From Flavobacterium sp. WC2421 (GTDB taxonomy: Bacteria > Bacteroidota > Bacteroidia > Flavobacteriales > Flavobacteriaceae): a DNA stretch of 64,000 bases. Below, in pieces: positions 50,762-60,400 of the stretch; the stretch's first letter is position 1; every line of letters begins with the position of its first letter. The stretch is from positions 1,736,001 through 1,800,000 of the forward strand of contig NZ_CP162004.1 of assembly GCF_040822115.1 (NCBI RefSeq), given 5' to 3'. The notes under the pieces are model-generated. The model searched no databases, had not been told where the DNA came from, and saw only the letters and a program-made list of their open reading frames with translations. The translations under genes were made by a program, and so were the position numbers.

Positions 50762-52492
50762 TTATTTAGTTTTAATGATGATACCGTCTTTGTTTATTTT
50801 CAACTCTTTGATATTATTGTTTTCTTTAATTATAGTATCATTCGTAATTGAAACCCCGTTTTTATTAATTGTTACTGTAGCGTGGTCGTCTTCATTATTA
50901 TCAACATCCACATCATTATACTCATCTTCATCAGCTGGACAATCCAAACATTTTACTTTTGTGTCCATTACTTGGTAAAGATATTTATCTGAACTGTAGT
51001 GTAAGTTAAAAAACTCATCATTAGATCTATCATAGTTTTGCACACTTGAATCTGCTTTAAATAAAGTTCCTTCGGGTAAGTATAATGTGACTTCAATTTC
51101 TTGATCTCTGTATTTATTTTTTAAATCACTCAATAGATAGTTATCAAGTATTAATTGATTTCCAATTATTTTGTAGTTGTATTTAATTTCTTTTGCTCTT
51201 TTTTTAGCTTCAGATAAAGATTTTCCTTTTGCCTCTTTTTCTATTTGAATATAGGGTATTTTCTCGTCTGTTTTTTCGATTTTAAAACTAACTTCATTTG
51301 AATAAATAACATCATTGTCAGTGGAGTCTTGGGTAATTTTGAAATCATTTCTATCATTCACATTTTTTGCATAATAGTCATTGTGTTTGAATTTAATAAA
51401 CAAAGTGTCAGTAGGTTGCATAACTATATTCTCTTTATGTACTACTCTACCATCAATTGCAAATGCAGTTGCTTGTCTTATTCCAATAGAGATTGCTAAT
51501 GCTACTGCAATTATCCAAAGTGCTAATAATGTATATTTAGCAATGTTTCCTATTGACTTCATGTTTGGAGCCAATAATTTAAAACCCAATAGCGTTAGAA
51601 AAAAGAAAGGGATACCCACTGCAAAGAACATTAATAGTCCAAATGACCAAATAGGGTAGTCCGTAAAGTTTCCTGCTTCAACAAAACTTTGCCATGGGAA
51701 ATCAATAAAAGTGGAAGAGCCTAATGTGAATACGCCTATCAGTAAAAAGATTAATGTTGTTAATCCTGTGATGATTAATAGGATACCGAGAAATTTAGCA
51801 AATACTTTGAAAACAGATAGGATAAAATCTCCAAATGAACTTCCTATTTTATTTGCTCCCGACTTTATTTGATTACCGTATTTGTCATAATCAACATTTT
51901 TAATTTTGTCAGAAACGTTTTCAAATTCTTCACGAACTTTTTTTTCGATATTCGAAATGTTAACTGGTTCTCCAGTCATTTCTAGTTTTTCGGATGTTGT
52001 TATTGCTTCTGGCGTTACAATCCAAAGAATGATGTAGGCTAATACACCTGTTCCAAATCCCCAAACTGATATTATTAATAAAATTCGAATCCATACAGTA
52101 TCAATTCCAAAATAATGACTAAGTCCAGCAGCTACACCGCCTATCATTCCTTTTTCTTTATCTCTATATAGTTTTTTTACTCTTCTATTAGAAGTTTCTG
52201 TAAAGGTTTGATTTGTTTTATTGTCTTCTTCAATGATATAGTCTTCAGGTTGTCCCATGACCGTAATCACTTCGTCAACATCTTTTAAACCCACAACATG
52301 TTTGTCGCTTTTTTGTTTCTCGTTCAGTAATTCCGAAACGCGCATTTCAATGTCTTTGATGATTTCTTCTTGACCAGATGAATTGGATAGAGAACGCTTT
52401 ATAGCATCAAAATAACGAGTTAGTTTTTGGTATGCATCTTCATCTATATGAAAGAACATTCCGCCTAAGTTTATATTTACAGTTTTGTTCAT
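50762..52492 (-). CDS. PspC-domain membrane protein
   Basis: 576 residues. An N-terminal cytosolic region (VNINLGGMFFHIDEDAYQKL, about 1-105) is followed by a PspC domain (KKLYRDKEKGMIGGVAAGLSHYFGIDTVWIRI, shown here in part: MIGGVAAGLSHYFGIDTVW) at about 105-170 with its transmembrane helix. Then come several more helices (about 235-345) and a C-terminal periplasmic region with an acidic tail (DEDEYNDVDVDNNEDD). PspC-type proteins sense envelope stress. It lies 5 bp after padR and 2 bp before a GIN lipoprotein, an arrangement common in Bacteroidetes. Confidence 0.9.
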   Translation of the reverse strand: MNKTVNINLGGMFFHIDEDAYQKLTRYFDAIKRSLSNSSGQEEIIKDIEMRVSELLNEKQKSDKHVVGLKDVDEVITVMGQPEDYIIEEDNKTNQTFTETSNRRVKKLYRDKEKGMIGGVAAGLSHYFGIDTVWIRILLIISVWGFGTGVLAYIILWIVTPEAITTSEKLEMTGEPVNISNIEKKVREEFENVSDKIKNVDYDKYGNQIKSGANKIGSSFGDFILSVFKVFAKFLGILLIITGLTTLIFLLIGVFTLGSSTFIDFPWQSFVEAGNFTDYPIWSFGLLMFFAVGIPFFFLTLLGFKLLAPNMKSIGNIAKYTLLALWIIAVALAISIGIRQATAFAIDGRVVHKENIVMQPTDTLFIKFKHNDYYAKNVNDRNDFKITQDSTDNDVIYSNEVSFKIEKTDEKIPYIQIEKEAKGKSLSEAKKRAKEIKYNYKIIGNQLILDNYLLSDLKNKYRDQEIEVTLYLPEGTLFKADSSVQNYDRSNDEFFNLHYSSDKYLYQVMDTKVKCLDCPADEDEYNDVDVDNNEDDHATVTINKNGVSITNDTIIKENNNIKELKINKDGIIIKTK

Positions 52493-52497
52493 GACTC

Positions 52498-52827
52498 TTA
52501 TTTTTGGTTTGTGATTAGATTTACGGCATCAGACAATTCTGTCCAAGTACCATTTAATTCGTTTAAAAAGGTTTGTCCTATTTCAGTAAGACCATAATAT
52601 TTTCTTGGTGGTCCTGATGTTGATTCTTCCCAACGGTAGCTTAATAATCCGTCGTTTTTTAGTCGTGTCAGTAGTGGGTAAATAGTACCCTCCACTACGA
52701 GTAATTTTGCGTTTTTTAAAGTGTCTAGTATTTCCGATGTGTATGCATCTTTTTCTTTCAATACGGATAGGATGCAAAATTCGAGAACACCTTTACGCAT
52801 CTGTGCTTTTGTGTTTTCAATGTTCAT
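52498..52827 (-). CDS. PadR-family transcriptional regulator
   Basis: 109 residues. Winged-helix PadR domain: QMRKGVLEFCILSVLKEKDAYTSEI, VVEGTIYPLLTRLKNDGLL, GPPRKYYGLTEIGQTFL. It lacks the long C-terminal helical domain and is thus the short PadR-s2 type. Such regulators usually repress their own operon, here pspC and a GIN lipoprotein, and respond to a ligand or stress signal not shown by the sequence. It is first in the operon; no promoter box was recognised. Confidence 0.92.
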   Translation of the reverse strand: MNIENTKAQMRKGVLEFCILSVLKEKDAYTSEILDTLKNAKLLVVEGTIYPLLTRLKNDGLLSYRWEESTSGPPRKYYGLTEIGQTFLNELNGTWTELSDAVNLITNQK

Positions 52828-52890
52828 AATTTCATTTTTGTTTTTGGATTAAACTGTTCATTTTTTGATTGATGATTGATGATTATTTTT

Positions 52891-52964
52891 AGAAGCTATT
52901 TCCTGCTGTCCGTTGTATTCCCGATAAATAAAATCGGGAGATGTCACTTCCATCAGGGATAGGC
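52891..52964 (+). repeat. Dispersed structured intergenic element, copy 5 (type I, short)
   Basis: The shortest copy. AGCTATTTCCTGCTGTCC at the left and CTTCCATCAGGGATAGGCT at the right, with inner stem TCCCGAT/ATCGGGA. The core-proximal helix is CCTGCTG (52902-52908) with CATCAGG (52951-52957), so T-A as in copy 1 and G-C as in copy 4. It sits 4 bp from the DUF4870 stop codon, antisense to it. Confidence 0.8.
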
Positions 52965-52967
52965 TCG

Positions 52968-53423
52968 TTATTTTATAAATGGAATTGTGATTGGATATTT
53001 AAAACGTTCTCCGTTTGATGTTTTTATTGCTGCATAGATAATTAAAAAGAACTCTGCTATTTTCAAACAGCCAAAAATAATAACTGCCATAATTCCAATT
53101 GTTAATAGACCAATACTGTTGTCAAAATTAAAATTATTGATAACAAAATTATCATCATGAATGATAGCATCAAAAGGAACATTGTTAAAAATAGTGATTA
53201 AGAAAATAGGTACTGCAATAGCAATAAGGACTAACGAATACAATAGTAAACTCAATTGAAAATTAAGTACTTGTTTTCCATTATAATCTACAAATTCGGA
53301 CTGATCTTTTTTTGTCGACCAAATTAATATTGGAAAAATATAATTCCCAAAAGGAATAAAGTATTGTGTTAACGTACTTATGTGTGTAAAAGTAGCGGCA
53401 TTTTTTTCGGTAATTGTTTCCAT
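52968..53423 (-). CDS. DUF4870-family membrane protein
   Basis: 151 residues from the ATG at 53423 (METITEKNAATFTHISTLTQY). The frame is open a further 29 codons, but those would lie close to the -7 box and do not match the family. Three hydrophobic helices: FIPFGNYIFPILIW, FQLSLLLYSLVLIAIAVPIF and LLTIGIMAVIIFGCLKIAEF. The motif FVDYNGKQVLNFQLS is the family signature. Function unknown. It often lies near PspC or PadR genes in Flavobacteria; here a structured repeat separates it from padR. Confidence 0.85.
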   Translation of the reverse strand: METITEKNAATFTHISTLTQYFIPFGNYIFPILIWSTKKDQSEFVDYNGKQVLNFQLSLLLYSLVLIAIAVPIFLITIFNNVPFDAIIHDDNFVINNFNFDNSIGLLTIGIMAVIIFGCLKIAEFFLIIYAAIKTSNGERFKYPITIPFIK

Positions 53424-53495
53424 TTTTTTTGATTTTTGATTGATGATTGAAAGTACAGAACTAATTTCGATTAGCTTACCTAGTAATTTCTTATG

Positions 53496-53503
53496 CAAAT
53501 ATA
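53496..53503 (-). promoter_or_regulatory. -7 box upstream of the DUF4870 gene
   Basis: TATATTTG on the minus strand, 72 bp before the chosen start at 53423. A long leader would result. No -33 box. Confidence 0.4.
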
Positions 53504-53619
53504 TGTCCAAAAGACAGTATCTTGTATCGCATAGTAGTAAATATTAACATATTTTTAACAAATTATTTTTATATGTACGCATAGTATTTTTTTGTATATT
53601 AGCAAAAAAACAAGTAATA

Positions 53620-54072
53620 ATGAACCTTACAGCCTCTAAACTTAATAAATTTCTATTTTTCAAATTGCCTTCTGCTTTTCTTTGCGGAGTAAGGGTAAAA
53701 GAAATAGATGAGAATAAATGTGTGGTCTCTGTAAAACACCGCTGGATCAATCAAAATCCATTCAATTCGATGTATTTTGCAGTTCAGGCTATGGCTGCTG
53801 AGCTTTCAACAGGAGCATTAGTAATCTATCAAATTAAAAAAAGCGGAAAAAAAATATCCATGTTAGTGGCTAATAATAAAGGAAATTTTACAAAAAAAGC
53901 AACTGGAAGAATAACATTTGTATGTAAGGATGGGCACTTGATAGCGCAAGCAATCAAAGAAACAATTGCTACAGGAGAGGGACAAACTTTCTGGATGAAA
54001 TCCATAGGGACGAATGAAGAGGGAGTTCAAGTGTCAGAAATGGATTTTGAATGGAGTGTTAGAATAAAATAA
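53620..54072 (+). CDS. DUF4442-family hotdog-fold protein
   Basis: 150 residues. DUF4442 proteins have a thioesterase-like hotdog fold. Visible is the segment HRWINQNPFNSMYFAVQAMAAELSTGAL (here: NPFNSMYFAVQAMAAE), with Asn/Glu in the place of the catalytic loop, then FTKKATGRITFVCKDG. An acyl-CoA-related substrate is possible but unproven. It is divergent from DUF4870 and convergent with a small Cys-rich gene. A weak box TATATTAG lies 17 bp upstream. Confidence 0.82.
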   Translation: MNLTASKLNKFLFFKLPSAFLCGVRVKEIDENKCVVSVKHRWINQNPFNSMYFAVQAMAAELSTGALVIYQIKKSGKKISMLVANNKGNFTKKATGRITFVCKDGHLIAQAIKETIATGEGQTFWMKSIGTNEEGVQVSEMDFEWSVRIK

Positions 54073-54096
54073 AAATAAGTTGTTTACTAGTTTGTA

Positions 54097-54133
54097 AAAA
54101 AAGAAGGCTCTAAATTAGTTAGAGCCTTCTTTT
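54097..54133. terminator. Terminator between DUF4442 gene and the small Cys-rich gene
   Basis: A 13-bp perfect stem AAAGAAGGCTCTA/TAGAGCCTTCTTT with a 7-nt loop. The longer T-run is on the minus strand, so it serves the Cys-rich gene best. Confidence 0.9.
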
Positions 54134-54160
54134 GTAAAAATTATTTTATACTTTTTTAAA

Positions 54161-54394
54161 TTAGCATTTTTTACCTTCTTTTTTACTTGTTTTGGCACTG
54201 CATTTTTTTCCGTCGGCCTTGCATTTTACTTGACATTTTGCAACATCTTCTGCACTCATAGTCTTTGCGTCAGATTCTTTTGCCATGCAACAAGATTCTT
54301 TTTTTGTTTTTTCTTTTTTAGCCGGTTTTGCATCTTGAGCACTTGCGTTTATAGTAAATAAAGCTATTGCTAAAAGGGTGATTATTTTTTTCAT
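54161..54394 (-). CDS. Small Cys/Lys-rich exported protein
   Basis: 77 residues. A signal peptide MKKIITLLAIALFTINASAQ is followed by a 57-residue mature part that is about one third Lys with six Cys (CC, then CQVKC, KKC, KKC). No recognised domain. The paired cysteines could bind a metal or form disulfides (inference). It has its own strong terminator and lies 91 bp after the stop of the giant adhesin gene, same strand. Could be a metal-storage or stress protein; this is not shown by the sequence. Confidence 0.75.
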   Translation of the reverse strand: MKKIITLLAIALFTINASAQDAKPAKKEKTKKESCCMAKESDAKTMSAEDVAKCQVKCKADGKKCSAKTSKKEGKKC

Positions 54395-54485
54395 ACTCTA
54401 TATTGTTTTTATATTCGAATTTTCGATTCAAATATAAAAACAATTCTCAGTTCAACTTTACAAAATTTAGTTAATATTTCGTCGA

Positions 54486-57400
54486 TTAATGGACAATAAT
54501 ATTCTTACTAAAATTGCCTTTCGAAGTTTGAATTTTCACAATATACACTCCGGTTCTAACATTTTTAATTGGTAGTTTAATAGAAGCTTGCACACCATCA
54601 TCAATAGTCCAATTTTCTATTTTTTGACCTAAAATATTGAAAAGGTATACTTTTTCTATTGTATTATCTACAAAATTATTTTTAATGTTTAGTATTTTAT
54701 TGTCATTGGTAAAATATACTAGTATTCCATCATTCAATTTAGCTTTGTCAACACTAAGGGTTTTATTTGCAAAATGCAAAGAAAAGCGATTTGTATACGC
54801 TCCTGGTGTAAGTGATAGAGTTAGATCATTGTTTTTTATATCGTTATAAATCCCAGTTACATTGTCAAATAAATAAATTTCCAGTGAATTAGGAATATTT
54901 TCCATTGCATCTATTTTAATTGTTATTTCACCTTCATTAGCCACATTAATACCTACTGGTATAATTTGATCGTCATTAAAATTAGGAACTCCTTGTATAA
55001 TGAATTGGGTATCATTCATTTCCCAATACATATCATCATCGCTTAAATCATACATGGGAGCATCATAACCAATATCAAATTGATTTGTAGTATTGGGATC
55101 AATACCTACAAGTAATTGTCGGTGTGCACCGATTGCAGAGTCAAAACCTAATCGTATTTTTGACCTATCATCTATTTCGGGACTGTTTATTTTAGTAGTG
55201 CTATTTGTTTTCATAAATAGGGAGCTTCCGGAACTCTCTCTAACAAATTGTCGCTGACTGTTTTTGAAAAGTAATGTACCTCCTTCAACAGATATTGGGA
55301 TTTCTGAACCAGAAATGTCAGTATCTAAAAAGGCATCTACAAAAAATCCTTGTGCTACGGGTATGTATTGTTTTGGAATTTTTGATCCAGTTGAACCATC
55401 ATTGACCGTTAACGAACTATCATTGATTCCAGCTACACCTCCCATTAGGGTATAGGTAGCATAACCTCCTTCATATTCAGCTAAATAATGGTTATTTGAT
55501 AATCCAAAATGATCCCAATAATAGAGAGCTCCATTAAATACGTTTTTACTATTTGTACAACCAGTGCAATCTCTTAAATTATCTCTTATAAATTGTTTAG
55601 CGTCAAGGGCAGATGGATAGGGGTTACCTACCAAATAGGATTGCTCTGGATCTATTTTTAATTGAATTGTTCCAGTATTTGGAATACCAACAAATACATA
55701 GTTTTGTAAAGAAGAAATAGGAACAACTCCTCCATTTCCTTTCATCGTAAATCCTTCTCCAATGTTTATTGTCCCTGTACTACCAACATATTTCCATTGA
55801 TAATAATTTAATAAAGGATCTGATAATGCAGGTGAATTAAAAGCCCATAACCAACGGTTGCTTACAGTTATTGGATTCGTTTGTGGCAAGTCGGCACTAA
55901 AGGCACCATCAAGGAACGTTATTACAGTTGGGTTAAATGGATTAGTGGTGACATCAGTCCCGTCTCTTAATACACTTGATATAGAATAATTTATGTTATT
56001 AAGGCTTACTGGTGAAGACCAATAATTGTAATTGAAACTATTTTTTTGACCTTGTTGATCTATTAACAGTACACCTTGTCCACCGGTTGGATTTGATGTA
56101 GCAATAGTTTGTACCAGTTGCGCTTCACCTGTTAAACGGACATCTCCTTTTAATAAGTTGAGTTGATTTTGTACAGTTAATTCAAATTGATTTACAACAC
56201 TTAAGCCTTTAGCTGTTCCTGTTGTATTGGTTTTTAGGTTATAAAAAGTTTCGTTTGTTTTTATTCCTAGATTTATAGTTTGAATTTGATTAGCAGTTCC
56301 ACCATTAAAAGTAACTGTTCCTGTCCCGGGGATAAAAGCACCACTATTTCTCCAATTACGGCTTATTTGTAATTCAGAATTATTAGTGTTAACCATAGTG
56401 ACAGAAGCTCCAGGATTAACAATTAAATCTCTAGCAGTTGCAATACCACTATATAAAGGGGCAAATGGAGAAGTGTTGTCAATAACTGGCATGCCAAATC
56501 CACCAGATGGAGTAGTAGGTATTTGAGCATCAATTGTATAAGAAGGAAGGCCTTGTTCCCAGTTTTTACAATCAAACCAGTCTGTACTTACTAAACCAGT
56601 CCAGATACCCGCTGTTCCCGTTAGAACTGTTACTGCTGCTGATCCAGTTAAATCGGATGGTTTTGCAGGGTTACAATTTGCATCGCTTAACGCCGTAACG
56701 ATATAGGTTGTATTCACAATAATATTTGGGACGGTAAATACATAGGGGTTGGCGCTTGTAGTTACTGTAGTAGGCGTTGTGCCATTTGTATACGTAAAAG
56801 TCCAAGGCGCTTTACCTGTTAAGGCAATACTAAAAGTACCAGTACCCCCATAACAAATCGTTTGGTTTGGTCCTATGTTTGCGGTTGGTCGTGGATTTAC
56901 AGTTACGGTAATATTCTTTGCCGTACCTAAACATCCTTTGGATGTTGGGGTAATCGTATAGACGGCTGTTCCTGATGTAGCACCAGTTGTTGTCAATTTT
57001 TGTGCAATTGTATTCCCACTTCCCACAGTTGCTCCTGTCACTCCAGTTTGTACTACAGTCCAAGTAAATGTTGTTGATGTTTCGGTACCTACAACAGCAC
57101 TTGACAACGGAATGTTTGATATGTCGTCAGAACAGATTGTTGCTGGAGAAGCAGTAACAAGTGGTCTTTTATTTACGGTAACCGTTACATATGTTGTCCC
57201 ATCAATTCCATAGCTGGTACATCCATTAAGGAATGAGGTTACTGCATAAGTTGTAGTTATTGCAGGAGTTACAGTTACATTTGTAGCATTACTCACACTA
57301 ATGATTGCCCCTGTACCTAAATTTTGCCACTGGGATGTTAAGGTAGGAACTGGTGCTTGGGGAATTTGGACATTATCAATTGCCCATGAACTACCTCCAA

Positions 57401-60400
57401 AAGCATTAACACTATTCACCGTTCCATGAAAATTAAATTTTATTCTCAAATTAGAATATCCTAAATAAGCATCCAAATTAATACTCATTGCACTAGTAAA
57501 TTTATTGTACGGCGTTTTATTTCCAGTATAGGTAATTAAGGTTACTGGATATGTAGCTCCTCCATCAAAAGAAAGTTCTACTTTTCCAGTTGCTCCCGAT
57601 GCTAATTGATAGGCATAGTCAAAAGTCAAATTAGCAGTTGTTAGTCCGACCAAATCAAAAATTGGCGTTTCTAACCTTGAGTCGATTGCACCTCTTACAA
57701 TAGCAAACTTATCATTAGATGCTGTGTCGTACTCAGTCCCCGCATTTCCATTAGTTTCCAGCCAGGTATGGTTGTTTCCGTTGTCGCCGGAAGCATTGAA
57801 ATTCCCTCCATCTACATACCAACCAACAGGTTGAGCAGTATTGAAAAGTCCACCATTTTGTAAATTTTGACTGGTAGAGTAACTAGCACTTGAGGTTAAT
57901 GTTGTTGAATCACCTTCGCATATTGTGGAAGGTAATGCACTCACAGGGGATGGTTTGATATTTGGAATAATAAATAAAATCGCAACATCTGATTTAACTA
58001 TTGTACAAGAGGCGTTTTGTATGGCCACTCTAAACATAGTATTTGTTGTTATAGTAGAATAGTTATAGGTTGTATTACCACCATTAGCAATATTGGTCCA
58101 TGTGTTTCCGGCGTCTATTGAAGTTTCCCAATATAGAATTGTACCAGTATGTCCAGATAAAGTAAGTTGTCCAGATGCGGAGTGACAGTCGGTTTTCGTT
58201 TTTGTCCCATCCGAATAGCTAACTATACCACCCGTTGAGGAGGCATCAATTTTGATAGTGTATGTTTTTGGGGTTCCTGTACATCCATTAACAGTTGGAG
58301 TAACAGTTATTGTTGCGTTTATAGCTGATGTTCCTGAGTTTGTAGCATTAAATGAAGGTATGTTTCCAGCTCCAGAAGCTGCTAATCCTATGCTTGGATT
58401 ACTATTAGTCCAAGTGAAAGTACCTCCAGCTGGCGATGAAGTGAAATTGGTTGCAGGAACCACCCCATTATTACAAACGGTTAGGTTTGAAGGTACAGTT
58501 ACAGTAGGGGTAGGGTTGACTGTTATAGTAAATGTTTTAGATGGCCCCGTACAATTTATGCTACTGTTATTAAATGATGGAGTAACAGTAATAGTTGCGA
58601 TTACGGGAGTCGTGCCATTATTTATTGCACTAAAAGAGAGGATGCTACCACTTCCAGATGTTATACCTATTGAAGGGGTGTTGTTTGTCCAATTATAGGT
58701 TGTGGTTCCACCAGTATTTGTAGTTCCAAAAGTAATAGCAGAAGTTGCATTTCCATTACAAAAAGTCAAATTACTTGGTTGATTAACCTCTGCTGTAGGG
58801 TTAATAGTAATTACAAATGTTTCAGCTTGACCATTACATTTAATTCCTCCGTTGTCAAATGTAGGAGTTACATTTATGGTAGCTGTAATTGGAGAACTAC
58901 CATTGTTTATTGCTGTAAATGAAGGGATATCCCCAGTTCCAGAAGCTCCTAAACCAATTGAAGGATTATTATTTGTCCAAGCATACGTTTTAGTTCCTCC
59001 TGAATTTGAAGATCCAAATGTAATTGCTGCGACCGTATTCCCATTACAAACATCAATTGGTGATGGCTTGTTTACATTTGCTTTAGGATTGACAGTAATG
59101 GTAAAAGTTTTTGTAGCACCAATACAGCTGGCTCCACCATTTGTAAATGTTGGTGTAACTATTATTGTCGCAATCACAGGAGAATTTCCATTATTTATGG
59201 CAGAAAATGAAGTTATGTTTCCAGATCCGGATGCTGCTAAACCTATTGAAGTGGTATTGTTTGTCCAGCTGTAGGTAGTTGTTCCTCCGGTATTTGTAGT
59301 TCCAAAATTAACTGCAGTAATGAAACTGCTGTTACATAGTATTTGATCTAGTGGTTGATTAACTTGAGCAGTTGGATTTACCACTACGGTTGAAGTTATG
59401 GCAATACCAATGCAAGTTGCAGTTGATGGAATAATAGTAAAGGTTACTGTAACTGGGGCTGAAGTTGTATTAACTAAATTCCCACTGATATTCCCACTAC
59501 CACTAGCCGCGATTCCTGTCACGGTTCCTGTATTATCTCTTGTCCAATTAAAAATAGTTGATGGAACATTTCCAGAAACGACCATAGGTGTAATTAATGT
59601 GCTGGAACAAATAGTTTGCGAGCCATTGGTTACGACTGCATTTGGAGTTGGATTAACAGTTACCGTTGCTGTAATTTTACATCCATTTGAATTAGTGTAC
59701 GTAATGGTAGTTGAACCTGCGAGAATACCTGTTACTAATCCAGTGTTACTTACGGTCGCGACAGCAGTATTTGATGACAACCAAGGAGAACTCACATTTG
59801 GGGATGCAGAACCGCTCAATTGGGTATTAGCGCCTTCACAAACTGAAAGTGTGCCACTGATTGTAGGTATTGGATAAATACTTACTGTGGCAGTAGTTGA
59901 TTGAACAGAGGAGCAGGTATAACCCGATGGCCCTGAAATCAAAACATCATAGGTAGCTGTTATAGTATTATTATTTAAAATTAATGAAGAGTTCGTTGTT
60001 GATGTCGTTGGCGCTCCAATGTTTATACCGTTTTTTCTCCATTGAAAGGAGAGCATATCACCATTTGCATCAGCACTAACTGTTAAAGTAATATTAGATC
60101 CACTACATATCGACTGTGTAATAGGTTGGGTAGATACAATTATCGCTTGGTCTACATTTAGTGTTCTTTGCGCTGAGATTACCGGAGAACAAGCTGAAGC
60201 ACCGCTAACAATTACGTAGTAAATACCATCATCTGATAAACTAGCTTGGTTAAAGTGAAGGTTTGATGATTGTGCCCCAGAAATATTTCCCGAATTGGAA
60301 ACTGCTACTCCTGGAAAAGCTCCTTTATACCATTGATAGGTTAATTCATCTCCAATTGCGACAACGTTTAAATCTGCAGGGAAACTGGCACAAATACTCG

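Noticed and set aside
58252..59877. Three long plus-strand open frames (148, 140 and 159 codons) opposite the PKD-like array
   Set aside because: They mirror the repeats, are rich in Val/Pro/Leu and repeat in phase with the minus-strand units. They are antisense shadows of the giant adhesin gene.
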